Of a stretch of 64,000 bases of DNA, positions 33,846-44,891 are shown in pieces. A model generated the notes under the pieces. It did not search any database and was not told where the DNA came from. It saw only the letters and a program-made list of their open reading frames with translations. The stretch is from Calliopum simillimum (lineage: Eukaryota > Arthropoda > Insecta > Diptera > Lauxaniidae): contig OX638370.1 in the NCBI GenBank assembly GCA_951812925.1, positions 23,985,964 to 24,049,963 of the forward strand. Direction: 5' to 3'. The position numbers were made by a program, and so were the translations under genes. The first letter of the stretch is position 1; each line of letters begins with the position of its first letter.

Positions 33846-35187
33846 GAAACTGCTCAGACACTGAGAATTATAATTATAAACCTTTCAACAAAAATTTGGT
33901 GAAATCAGATAATGGGGCGCACAGTGTGAGATTTTGTCAATCTAGGACGTCAAAATGAAAAAAAACAATATGCTTGAAAATCGATCATATTTTGTAATTT
34001 GTTAGAAAAGACCCCAATTGCTACGAAAATAAGCATAAAAGAGAATAAAAGAAATGTCATTGACATGATAACAGCAATCAAACACGAACTATTGAACAGC
34101 ATGCAAAAAGAAATTTTCAAGCTTGCATCGATAAGAAAACTTTGAGCGTTCAAATTAAAGTTGTGTGCGTTTGTTTTTTGGCAAAAAGTTTTTTGCATTA
34201 AAGGTCAATACTATCACTAAAAATTTTTGCTATACACAACCCTTACATTTGCACTTAAGTATTTTAATCAAATTATTTTATAATCAGCTAAATGGTAAGA
34301 CAAATTTCAAAAATCTTGAATCTTTCATAGACTATAACTTACATGTTGGGCGTGATTAGGCTATGACAAAGCATACAGAATGAGCATACATACTCATAGA
34401 ATAGACTCAAAAAACAAAATCTTGCCCATATTTTGCCAAAAGACTACTTTTTTTACAATGACTGAAGTGTTATAATGAACAATTGCACTGAAATCATGAA
34501 AAAAAAATTTATGTTATCTTTTTTAATCACTCCCATTTTTTGACAGTAGTATTCAGTTTCCACTGAAATGGTAAATACACATTTTCAAGTTGATATCTTC
34601 ATTACAACCAATTTTTTTAAATTTTGTTTTACAAAAAAAGTCACATTTGTATGGGAGGTGGAAGTAGATTTTGTCCGATTTTTTCATCTCTGAACCAAAT
34701 CTCCGCATAAAGAATTAAAGCACATATACAAAATTTCAACTCGGTATCTTTGAAACTACGGCTATAATTGAATTTTGACGTCCTAGATTGGAAAAATCTC
34801 ACACTGTGGGGCGTGGCACCTTCCATATAAGCAAAAGTTTCAAAATGCTATTATACTGAAAGAAATTTTTGAGATATTCCAACGAAATTTCACTCAAATA
34901 GTAAAGACTATAAATGCACGCTCTAAGCTTAAACTAGACAAACTCGGACAGGAGTGCATGGCATCTCCTATATAAGCAAAAGCTTCAAAACGCTATACTG
35001 AAACCTTTTTTGAGATAATTCAACCAAATTTTTTTTAGAAACTAAGAACTATAAATGAAAGCTCTGAGCAAAATCTGTATGAACTTGGACAAGAGGGCGT
35101 GGCACCTCCCATATAAGCAAAATTTTCAAAATGCTGCAGTGTAGGGTGTTTAATGTTTGGCCAGGCCAAAGGTAACACCCTTATTTG
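33846..35187 (+). repeat. Family A interspersed repeat, copy 2, split by a Transib-like element
   Basis: The left fragment (about 33850-33919) and right fragment (34809-35187) join within the monomer at AAATCAGATAATGGGGCG / TGGCACCT, matching the GCGTGGCACC landmark of other copies. The right end has GGCCAGGCCAAAGGTAACAC. The 5' terminal segment with ACCCTACACCGAGGG is absent. Confidence 0.65.
33920..34808. mobile_element. Transib-like non-autonomous transposon, 889 bp
   Basis: The ends are inverted repeats of at least 37 bp with two mismatches. Each end begins CACAGTG, followed by exactly 23 bp (TGAGATTTT then two variable bases, CAATCTAGGACG) and an A-rich block, TCAAAATGA on the left and TCAAAATTC on the right. 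GGGCG flanks both sides (33915-33919 and 34809-34813), a 5-bp GC-rich target duplication. Known Transib elements have about 38-bp termini made of a CACAATG-type heptamer, a 23-bp spacer and an A-rich nonamer, and make 5-bp GC-rich duplications. No transposase remains. The flanking family A sequence gives the empty site. Confidence 0.75.
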
Positions 35188-35729
35188 TTGCCGCTAGATT
35201 TCAGAAAAAAATACTTTTCAAGAACAATCCGTTTGAAGGTTTCGCTATATAAAATGTAGTGCGTGTGTTGTTATATGCAAAATTATTTTTTCTGATCTCA
35301 AATTAAAAAACTGGTATAACAAATGTCTAGTGAATACATAGAAAGTACCTATATTAATAAAACCTTTTTATACTCAAATGGCTGCCAAAGTCAAAAAATA
35401 GAGAACAAAAATTTAAAATATCAGCTTTAAAAGTCCAGAGCTTTGCAAAATTTTTTAATCTTTACAAACCAAATATACTCTTAGAAAGCTCGTAAAACTT
35501 TCTTACAAAAAATTTCTCTGAAACGTTAGGATGACCCAAGATAATTTGTTTTGTAAAACATGTCAGAAAATACATTTAAACCCTATAACGCATCCCAGAA
35601 GCTTCGTAACCTTATGCGATACACCATATATATAATAAATATATAACTTTATTTGAAATGGCATACCTTATCGAAAATTCCTCTACGAAATGAGCGCTAA
35701 TTAGTATTTGTATCACAAATTTTAATTTC
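35188..35729. other. AT-rich sequence, no gene recognised
   Basis: No supported feature. Confidence 0.5.
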
Positions 35730-35879
35730 ATGCATTCAACCGCTAATTTCTATTCTACCCAAATATACGAGAAGAAACTACATGTTGTAGTTGAGCGAAA
35801 ACGTGGCATGTATCGCGAACGTGTGCTGGTTCTGGTTCCAGTGAAAGAGTTAAGCGAAGGACAAACAAAATTCTTGTAA
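35730..35879 (+). CDS. Possible small exon or 49-codon ORF ending at a splice donor
   Basis: An ATG at 35730 opens a 49-codon frame (starts MHSTANFYSTQIYEKK, later VVVERKRGMYRERVLVLVPV) with a TAA at 35877-35879. A consensus donor GTAAGT begins at 35876, so the frame could instead continue through splicing. Base composition is clearly less AT-rich than the surroundings. The second half also looks like a fly 5' leader (see the promoter entry at 35789). I do not recognise the peptide. It could be a coding first exon, an untranslated first exon, or chance; the last cannot be excluded at this length. Confidence 0.25.
   Translation: MHSTANFYSTQIYEKKLHVVVERKRGMYRERVLVLVPVKELSEGQTKFL
35785..35825 (+). 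promoter_or_regulatory. Candidate core promoter with pause-button motif
   Basis: An initiator-like TGTAGTTG puts +1 at 35789. GCGAACG at 35815-35821 (+27 to +33) is a full match to the fly pause-button consensus KCGRWCG at its usual position. A strong splice donor follows at 35876. The initiator lacks the preferred TCA, so the call is tentative. Confidence 0.3.
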
Positions 35880-37690
35880 GTAAAAGTTCAAGTCATATAC
35901 GGAGTAGTAAGTAGCGAGCAAAGTTTCTACAAAATTTTATATTTATCTTTGTATTTTCGTTTTAATTTCTGCGCTTGTGCCTTATTTGTTGTAGTGCTTG
36001 AAGTTTTAGTTTTCTGTGTTTCGTCTTTTTTTTGCCGGATATGGTTCCCTTATTTTTTAAATCTGCACTTAAGTTAAACATGAGTGGTACAAGTTGGTTA
36101 GTTTGTACATGACTTGGCGCTATGAGTAGTTTAAAAGGTACTGGGATTTTTTTGAGATTTTTTTTTCTTCCTTCTACTTTCTTTGATTTTGTTGTTACTT
36201 CTTTTGATTTACTTACTTTGCTATTTTTCTAAGTACACGACTATTGTAAAACTTACAAATAATGCGAAAATGCATGGGGTGCACACTCACGTGACTCTTG
36301 GCAATTTCAAGGATAACCAATTGCAATTACATACGGTTGGATATGTTGGCGGTAGGTACCTACCTGAAAAGAGAGTGGAATAATATGAAATAAAAAAGAG
36401 ATTAGATTTTTAATTTTAAATTGTATTTTTTATTAAATTTAAAGTTATATAGTTAAGAATACCATTATTACAAGAGAAAGTCTCCAGCTGTCCCATGTTC
36501 CACATATCAAAGAATTCTCCAATATTTGTCACATGAAAAAACTAACCAGAAAAAATTATCAAACTAAAAACTAAGCTCATATGAGTAAAAAACATTTAAC
36601 AAGGACTCAAGGATTAAAAATAAAAAACTTTTTCCGACTCTCTCTCCCTCTCTCTGTTGAATTAATTTTGACTTTCGCCCATGTTGTGGTGACATATGAC
36701 GCTGGGTATATTGTAGTTAACAACAGCGATAACACGATCATAAATGTTACCAAAGGAGTAGAAGAATGAACCCCCTACTGTTTTGGCAGCATTTGGCACA
36801 GTGTGCAAAATGACTACGACCACGTTTCAAGTTGGGACAACTTAAAAATGCTAAAGAAGTTGAGTGCTTGAAGGATATGAATACTAAAAAAAAAAACACC
36901 AATGAAACTGAAGTCATATTGGCATAGTTCCAAAACGCAGCAGGCATTAAAGTATGTAGTAGGTACTACCAGCAACTGCATAGTAGCGAAAAATCGCAGT
37001 AGAAAAAAACTTTTTTTTTTTTTTGAAGCAGCTTACACAAAATGAAGCCACAAATATTGTGTACGAAAAGTAGGAAAAAGTACTTTTCCCAAAAATAATA
37101 TGCAAATAGCATGAAAATATATAATAAAAATATATGATTTTTATAGGAATTGTCAAAATTTACTGCACTTTTTACTTTAATTATATGCATATGCAATTTT
37201 TCGGCAAAAACTATATACAAAGAAATAGGTAGTGGTACTAAAAAATCGTTCAATGAATATGGCGCATTTTTATTTCGTTCAAGGCAGTAACTTCTAATAA
37301 TGCACCCATTAAAAAGCAAGTTATTTCGTAAGTCAAAAATATATTTTTAGGCCGCAATTTGAGCAATCAAGTTATCGAATTTTCGAAATCTTAATATAAG
37401 TGTGCGCTCATATGAATTGCAGTAACTCTTAGTTGATGCTACATAGCACAATTATGTCAAGGTAGCTTTTATAACAGCTTATTTTTTTTATAAAAATATT
37501 TAGTTTTTATTAATGGCCGAAAGTGGAAAACTGATCAAAATCAAATGAAAACGAATCTAATTGTCTTCACAAATGCAAACAAAATGGTAAGTTTTCATCT
37601 ATAAATTCTCAAATAGCGAAATACTTGCGCATGAATGCCTTAATTGTCTGCAAGTGATCCTGTTGACATTTTAAAATATTTATTTTCAAG
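35880..37690. other. AT-rich sequence, no gene recognised
   Basis: If the donor at 35876 is used this would be intron. A short pyrimidine CTCTCTCCCTCTCTC run lies at about 36640. Overlapping minus-strand frames at 36966-37319 are T/F-rich translations without recognisable similarity. Confidence 0.4.
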
Positions 37691-37965
37691 ATACGTTATG
37701 TCTTGTACCCGCTTTTTATTTATCAAATACTTCTGTTCAGTGTCGCGTGCAAATGTCTTAACAGTGCTTGCATATCAGAGAAGAAACAACAAACACAGAA
37801 ATGTTCTGTTTGGGCTTGTTTCAGATCAGTTCAGTGTATATATCGCAGATTTGGTGTGCACAACAAAAATCTACTTGGGTGACAAAGGGAGTTTCTTGCT
37901 CTCTTCTTGTGCGTCTTCTTCGTTTGCGCTCTCTTTCTCTCGCGAAAATGTGTGTAAGCTACTAC

Positions 37966-38880
37966 ACAGTAAAAATTTTAGTTTAATTTTAATGCCAAAA
38001 AGTAAGGGAATGTATCCGTTTATAAGACGGGTTTTGTTTTTGAGCAATAACTTTTTACTGGTCAAACCGTTCAAGGTGCTTTGTATATTGTTCAAAAAGT
38101 AAGAAATGCACACAACTTTCTTCTGAAGGACGTAGAAAGTTACTTCATCATATTGAAAAGTTATGGCCAATTTTCAAAGTACTTTTTTTTAGCAATTTAA
38201 ATTTTGTATCCGGGTATGAGACACCTAGAAAAATGCAATGAAAATCAGAAAATAAGAAATAAAGACCCCATGACTGTGCGTTAGCACAAACTTTTATTCA
38301 TTTTTTGTTACATTAATATTGATATTTGATAGTTGCACTAGATTTTGGTTTGAAAGAAAAAATTTCCATATCGTTACAAATTTTGTATCCAAAAAAAAGT
38401 AACGTTTCAACCATTTATATTTGCACAAACAAAGTAGATATAAAACACTAAACGCTAAATCATGACTTACACCATTTCCAGTTGATTAAATATAACACTT
38501 TGAAACAGATCATAAAAAACTTTTTACAGTCGAGTTGCGACCTGAGGTGTATAAATTAAATAAGCGGTGTTGGCTTAAAAACTTGGTCATAGTAAGAGGA
38601 TAGTTCGACAGTAGTCAGATTGGCAATATTTATTTTGCATCATAGAAAAAATCGACTGTCTCATACCCAGAGGTGTCTCATACCCTTATACATTCCCGTA
38701 TTTATATGGTATAATGACAAAAAAAAGTATTAATTAATTAATTAGGTTTTGAAAATTCGAAAGCAAAGTGTTTGCTGTATTTTGACGCTTACTGTATTTT
38801 GGAATAAATTTCAAACTTTTTTGTCAAAAATATTGAATTCAATACCCAAATAGTTTAAAATTAATCCTCGTAAATTTTTT
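37966..38880 (+). repeat. Family D MITE-like repeat, copy 2, split by a TA-flanked MITE
   Basis: CACAGTAAAAATTTTAGTTT begins the left part. The sequence resumes after the insertion with TTTATATGGTATAATG, ATTTTGGAATAAATTTCAAA and TAGTTTAAAATTAAT, matching 31800-31985 and 45888-46050. The join AAAAAGTA / TTTATATGG reproduces the uninterrupted sequence of the other copies. Confidence 0.6.
38005..38698. mobile_element. 694-bp TA-flanked MITE
   Basis: TA at 38003-38004 and 38699-38700 flank termini GGGAATGTAT (left, preceded by A) and its inverse ATACATTCCC (right, followed by G). Subterminal copies of GGGTATGAGACA or its inverse lie at about 38214, 38658 and 38674. The empty site is confirmed by sister copies of family D, which read AAAGTATTYATATRG without the insert. 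A TA duplication suggests Tc1/mariner, but the inverted repeat is short and no transposase is present. Confidence 0.75.
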
Positions 38881-39084
38881 CAAATTTCATATTAATTTTG
38901 ACATTTATTCGAGGCATATACATGTTTTAAGGAATGCCCTCAATGACCTGCATGCAATACAAATTACTGAAGTATTTGCTACCATCAGGCTATGTTTTGA
39001 CACTAAAAGATCAAGATAATGTACTTCAGTATCAAAAAGAAATCAGTGTACAGTGAATCTTGAATTTTTTGGATGGTATTTTTT

Positions 39085-39830
39085 AAGGTGATGCCTGATA
39101 AAATTTTTCGTAGAATATTTTAACCCATTATAATCAAGTATTTGGGAAAAGGGGGCCCATAGAAAGACACGTTGAAATGCGATAAACGGATGAACATGAA
39201 ATCAAGAATCTTAGTCCATTATTTCCCGTTTTCACGGGTCTTTTTGACCCCTTTTTCAAAAAACTTGGACTTTTGATAAATACAACACGTAAACAACTTC
39301 AAAAATCTCATAACTTGAAATTTGCAATAGATACCACGATGTTAATGATCGCCAAATAATTATATTGTAATATAATTTACTTTTAACCAAAAATATTTAA
39401 AAATAATAAAAAGGGTACTCCGAGCCCCAAAATGTCTTTAAAAAAGAATATATGCTTTTTTTCTTTCCGGTACTTTTCTCACTAACCCTGAAAATTTCAA
39501 AAATGTGAAACTCCAAAAGTTGGTTCGAACTTCCAAAGGCATCTTGGAAATTTTTGGGGTTTTTAAAAATCATTTTACCACAGCCTTTTTGCGATCTCGG
39601 GATTTTCGGGATCAGAAATTTGAATCCGGGATTTTTCGGGATTTGTATGATATTTTTTTTAAATACAGCAGAAAATTTCCCAATATTTTGTTTTATAATA
39701 GGTACTTCTGTAAAGATTTATTTTTTTTTTTATTTATTAACCCAAGTGGAAAAGAATTGCTTCAAAAACCCTTCTGTAGTGCTTCTTTTTCACCTATAAG
39801 CACCTCCGCTCCGTAAGAACTATTCTTCAT
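39085..39830. other. AT-rich sequence, no gene recognised
   Basis: Repeats of TCGGGAT (TCTCGGGATTTTCGGGATCAG near 39595) give two overlapping short frames at 39505-39816, neither recognisable. Confidence 0.45.
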
Positions 39831-39839
39831 TTTTAACAT

Positions 39840-40080
39840 TGCATGTTATAGAATGTATACGCGCTTAAACTTACCGCGGCCTTACTTCAAAAGGCCTTTT
39901 GAAGCGCTTATTTGTTATGCTGCGGTAAGCGTTCTTTCAATTAAAAAAAAAGAGCCGACCGCAGGAGGATGCGAACCTACGACTGTCAGTGTGATAGATA
40001 AAAACATATTATTTTTACTTACATTTACAAACTCGTTAGACCTCCACACCATTGACCGATATGATGAAGAGGTATAAAAT
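39840..40080 (-). repeat. tRNA-derived SINE, copy 2
   Basis: In the minus orientation: ATACCTCTTCATCATATCGG, a degenerate tRNA head, B-box GGTTCGCATCC (complement of 39967-39977), then the body AAAGAACGCTTACCGCAGCA and ACAAATAAGCGCTTCAAAAG, as in copy 1 at 20150-20350. A palindromic AAAAGGCCTTTT lies in the body at about 39890. Its head lies about 50 bp from a family A copy. Confidence 0.6.
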
Positions 40081-40130
40081 TTGTATATAAAGTAAATAAA
40101 TAAAAGAAAGAAAAATGGAGAAGTGAAATA

Positions 40131-40768
40131 AAACTAGTAAGGGTGTTACTTTTGGCCTGGACAAACATTAAATACCCTACACAGCAGTATTTTGAAAAAT
40201 TTTTCTTGTATGGGAAGTGCCACGCGCTCTTGTCCGAATTCACCCAGTTTTTTCTTAGAGTTTGAATTTATAGTACTTAGCATTTGAGTGAAATTTGGTT
40301 GGATTATCTCAAAAAATATTTTCAACATAGCGTTTTGAACCTTTTGCTTATATGGAAGGTGCCACGCCCTCTTGTTCGATTTTATCCAGTTTTTGCTTAA
40401 AGCTTGTATTCATAATTCTTAGTGTCTGAGGAAAATTTAGTTCGATTATCTCAAAAGACGCTTTCAGTATAGCGTTTTAAAGCTTTCGCTTATACGAGAG
40501 GTGCCACGCCCCCTTGTCTGAGCTAGCCCATTTTTTGCTCAGAGCTTGCGCTTACAATTCGTAGTATTTATGTGTATTTTGGTTGTATTATCGTAAAAAT
40601 ACTCAAAAAATTGCATTTTGAATATATTTTTTGTATGGGCGGTAGGCGTGTCCGTTGACCGATTTCGCTCATTTTAAATCCGCCGAGCTAACTTTGACGA
40701 CGAAGGCTGTGTACCAAATTTCATTGAATTATCTTGCTTAGTTTTTCCAAAAAATGTATGTCCACACA

Positions 40769-40826
<58 letters not shown>

Positions 40827-40987
40827 CCCAGCCAGCCAGCCAGCCAGACAGACATACGGACATGGCTATATCTACTCAGGAGGTGACGCTGATTAAGAAT
40901 ATATATACTTTTCTATATCTGCCACGCCTCCTTCTCAGCGTTACAAACGGAAGGACAAAGTGAATATACCCTGGGTGTAGGGTATAA
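40131..40987 (-). repeat. Family A interspersed repeat, copy 3
   Basis: In reverse orientation relative to copy 1. It starts ACTAGTAAGGGTGTTACTTT, then GGCCTGG and AAACATTAAATACCCTACAC; has several monomers with GGTGCCACGCCC and TTTTGCTTA; and ends with AACGGAAGGACAAAGTGAAT, then ATACCCTGGGTGTAGGGTAT. It is about full length and contains an expanded CCAG microsatellite at 40770-40846. Confidence 0.75.
40770..40846. repeat. CCAG tetranucleotide microsatellite inside family A
   Basis: About 18 units of CAGC/CCAG with one ACCC interruption. In copy 1 the matching place reads GTCTGTCTGGCTGTG, a single CAGC on the other strand, so the array arose inside the transposon copy. The open frame across it (PASQPASQ...) is not a gene. 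Confidence 0.9.
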
Positions 40988-41059
40988 AAATGTTGAATAA
41001 AAAATATTACAATATGAAAAATATTATTAAAAAAATAAGGCAAAAGAGCAATTAAAAAA

Positions 41060-41200
41060 AATTATCCGCGCTGGGTTTGAACCCATTTTGTTCTTACTGC
41101 AGCCTTACAAAAAATCATTGTGTTAGTGCTTCTAAATTTCTATGGGACAAGCGCTTTGAAAGTGCTTGGCTCAGAAGCGCTTGAAATGTTTCGTATTGGG
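41060..41200 (-). repeat. tRNA-like SINE fragment, copy 3
   Basis: On the minus strand, GGTTCAAACCC (complement of 41073-41083) is a B-box match. Adjacent AAGCGCTT-like and CTGCAGTAAGAAC words resemble the SINE body. The A-box region is not recognisable. Confidence 0.35.
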
Positions 41201-43745
41201 AAGTATCAAAAATCCCTAGTATACATAAAATAATAAATAAAAATCGGAGATGTCAACTGAAATGTTAATCGATTACGCAAAGATTGACCTCACTATATTT
41301 CAAGATTTTTTTGCAGGTCCCTCTTTTTAAATTATAGCTTACTGCTGCAAGAGATCTTTGTAGTAGATACAGTGGCTGTCAAAGATTATGCTCTTCGTTA
41401 TCTTTGTGAATGTTCAGCGCTTAAACACCAACATTTTTAGATATTGGAAGGAGTGCCTTAAAATCTTTCAAAATTGTTTAGAATCTACTGAAATGAACAT
41501 ACTTAAGTTGTAGGAAGTGATACAGCTGCGACCCATAATTCAATTCCAACCTCTACTAATACGTGCAGATATACGATTTCTTGCAAGCCTGACGAACATA
41601 TTTGTGCAAAAAATGTGCCAGAACTTGTACTGAAGCTTTTTATTGCAGTCACTCGTCTTTTTTTACTCCGATATCTCTTAATTGTTGCAGTTTTAAACAA
41701 TTGTGTAACAAAACTAAGTCCTACCCATAAATGTCCTATACAAATATTCGAATATTGTTATTGGCTGCCCTCACGGAAACTAATTTTGTCATAAAATCCA
41801 TCATAGCTATGAAGTTGACACACTTTGGTCCGTTTTTAATTACTGATATTTTAACTGCGATATCAGTTAGAATAAACATTTTTAGCGAAGATCTCTTTGC
41901 CCATTGGTGTTCTATACGAATTTTAAGTTTTAATTAGTAGCCGCAAGAAAAACAGGAAATTGTTTAAGCAAAATTTGACAAATTTTCATAAAACCAGCAA
42001 TTCTGTAGAGTTTTTGAATAAAAAAAAAAAGTTTCTTAATTAACTTTATTGCAGAGTTTATGAAACATGTGTTTTTGCTTTCAAAAAAATATTGCTAAGC
42101 AGCAAGCTTAAAAGGTAATCCATGCTGCAGCAAGTTAAAGCATTTTAAATTCTGCAATAATCTTTGCTTAAAGCATATCCTTCTGTTCTTCCCATGTCAA
42201 ATAGCAATGCAGCAAAATGCATTTTTTTTTTGCTGATATCACTTGACGTAAACTCCCTTATCACTGGCAGAAAAAAAATAATAAAAACTACAACTATTTG
42301 GACATTTCGCGTGATATTAAAATGAAATAAATTTCATTGTTTGCTGCTGCTTGTGCTGCTGTTTGCAGCTTTTTTACTGCAAGAAATGCTAAATATTTAT
42401 GCGCTGACAACTAGAAAACCCATTAAAATACCAGAAATGACACAATTTACAATTCACGCGACTACTGTCGAATAAGACCATAGCACCACGCTATACTATA
42501 AATACAAATACAAACATAGTTTGTGTGAAAAAGAGATAATGACGACGAAGTGAATGAGACAAACATATAGCAGAAAGATTGGCGCTTGGAAAGAAAGGAG
42601 TACTAAACGTTGATATAAAAATAAATTGAAAAAAATAACATGTATGGGTATAGTATAATTTATTTATTCTTTGTGGAAAATGTCACGAAGGGGGGCGTGG
42701 CCAAACATGCAATGCAATAAAAATTTCAATTGAAAATCCTATAAAGCTTTAATATGTTGCACTTCAATTTTCTTTGACTTTATTTTCAGAGTTATAAAGG
42801 AGAATGTTGCATTTTATGCTTAAAATATGCATTTAAAGCTGGTGAGCCATACAATCCATATAATCGACTTTTCGGCTTGAAATGTTCGATCAACATTCCT
42901 ATGTCCTTAAGCTTTAAATTTTTCTTATTCTAACTAAAATTTTTTTATATATTGAGTACGTAGAGAACTGAAAGTTAAGAAAAAGATAGATTCACTGTAC
43001 TTTCATCTCAGTCAATTTTGTTTTTTTTTTTTTTAAAATAGTTTAAAAATTTTGTAAAGAACGCATATTACATATTACTAAACATATTATTTTATCTTTA
43101 TACAATCGTATCAGTAAACAATTAGAGGGGCTTTCCACCAGCTTGAACTTTTTTTATAAATAATTGCTATTTTAATTGTGATATTACTGTTTATGCAACA
43201 TTTCTTCATTCTCCGTGTAATCATTCTCCGTCCTTTTTACCAACATTTCGTCATTCTTTGTTTAGTAAGCTTCGATTGATGTTTTTGTTAGTTTTATTTC
43301 AAAAAAGAAATTTAAAATTTAGCCTCAAAACACCTAAATATACTTTTAAAATTCTAACATAAATTTTTAGTGCTGCCACCTGGATAGTTTTGAAAATCTT
43401 ATATAATTACAATATTATTTGATTTTTGGTTTCAGAACCGCTCAGAAAAACTTTTCTGAAATTGTACAAAAATTTCAATTGTCTATATCTCATTCGCAAT
43501 AATTAAGTCTACAAAAAGCTTTCTCTTTGCATTCTTTTAATATTACTGGGTACTATATTGAATAGTAAACAATTTACTTTACTGCAGTGCAACCAAACTA
43601 TAATTGAATAACAATCTGCTGATTACGGTTTGAACTTTTCAAAAACTATCTAAATTATCTAAGGCTGTGCAATACAGAAACCTTCTCGACGGTTCCAGCG
43701 ACAGCTATGTACATACATAAAAACGCAAAATAAAAAAAAATATTA
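41200..43745. other. AT-rich sequence, no gene recognised
   Basis: A GGGGGGCGTGGCCAAACATG word at about 42690 resembles other fly repeats, but no ends were found. No coding region recognised. Confidence 0.45.
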
Positions 43746-43900
43746 TATACAAAAAAAGAAAACTAACGAAGCACAGTAGGATTCAAACCGTGTTTTGTCC
43801 GTGTGATATATAAAGACATATCCTCTGCACTACTCGCCCATATATATAAAATTTGCATATGAGGCAAATGTCTGCTTAAACTTTTGCCAGAAATTTTAAT
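43745..43900 (-). repeat. tRNA-like SINE, copy 4
   Basis: In the minus orientation: CAGACATTTGCCTCATATGC, ATGGGCGAGTAGTGCAGAGG (A-box-like), ATATATCACACGGAC and B-box GGTTTGAATCC (complement of 43779-43789). Copy 1 has the same flanking CAGACATTTGC word. Its head lies about 110 bp from a family A copy, as in copy 2. Confidence 0.5.
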
Positions 43901-44010
43901 GATACTTACCTTACTGTAAAGTTCAAACACAAAATATTATAATGTCAAAATGGTTTTATGTTTGAAATTTAGTGTTAATTACTTTAATTTCTTTACTTCC
44001 CGAGTGAAGT

Positions 44011-44891
44011 AAAAACTAGTAAGGGTGAAACCTTTGGCCCGGCCAAACATTAAGTACCCTACACTGCAGTAATTTAAAAATTTTGCTTATATGGGAGGTG
44101 CCACGGCCTCTTGCACGAGTTCACACAGTTTTTGCTCAGATCTTGCACATACTCTTCTCATTGCCTGAGTGAAATTGGTTGGACTATCTCAAAAAAACGT
44201 TTTCAGTATAGCATTTTGAAGCTTTTGCTCTTGTTCGAGTTCGTCTGGCTTTAGCTCAGAGCGTTCATTTATAGTCCTTAGTATTTGTGTGAAATTAAGT
44301 TGGACTATCTCAATAAACTCTTTCAGTATGGAATTTCGAAACTTTTGCCTATATGGGAGGTGCTAAGCAATCTTATCCGATTTTACCCAGTTTTTGGTAA
44401 GAGCTTGCATTTATAGTTCTGAGTAAAATTTAGTGCCATCATCTCAAAAAACGCTTTCCGTATAGCGTTTTGAAGCTTTTGCTTATATGGGAGGTGCCAC
44501 GCCCTCTTGTCCGAATACACCCAGTTTTTGATCAGAACTTGTGCCTTTAATTCGTAGTATTTATGTGTATTTTGGTTGCATTGTCGTGAAAATACTCCTG
44601 AAGTTGCATTTGAAATTAATTTTTTGTATCGTCGGTAAGCGTGTCCGTTGACCGATTTTGCTCATTTTAAATTTCACGAGCTAGCTTCGACGACAGAGGT
44701 AGTATACCGAATTTCATTGAATTATCTTGATCAGTTTTCCCAAAACATTTATTTCCACGCACAGCTAGCCAGCCATCCAGAAAGACGGACATAGCTATAT
44801 CAACTCAGAAGGTGACGCTGATCAAGAATATATATACTTTTCCATATCTGAACGGAAGCACAAAGTGAATATACCCTGGGAGTAGGGTATA
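44011..44891 (-). repeat. Family A interspersed repeat, copy 4
   Basis: Starts AACTAGTAAGGGTGAAACCT, then TTGGCCCGGCCAAACATTAA; contains several GGTGCCACG monomers; ends AAGCACAAAGTGAATATACC, then CTGGGAGTAGGGTAT. Full length, same orientation as copy 3. Confidence 0.75.

Larger units (their letters stand above)
37697..39085. repeat. Family C interspersed repeat, copy 3, with nested insertions
   Basis: The left part (37697-about 37870) shares GTTATGTCTTGTACCCGCTT, TATCAAATACTTC and CAGTGTCGCGTGC with copy 1. The right part (about 38930-39085) shares CTGAAGTATTTG, GTACTTCAGT and GAAATCAGTGTACAGTG, then TTTTTTGGATG. Between them lies a family D repeat that itself contains a TA-flanked MITE: three layers of insertion. 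Confidence 0.6.

Noticed and set aside
40754..40963. Frame encoding QPASQPAS repeats
   Set aside because: It translates the CCAG microsatellite inside a family A repeat.
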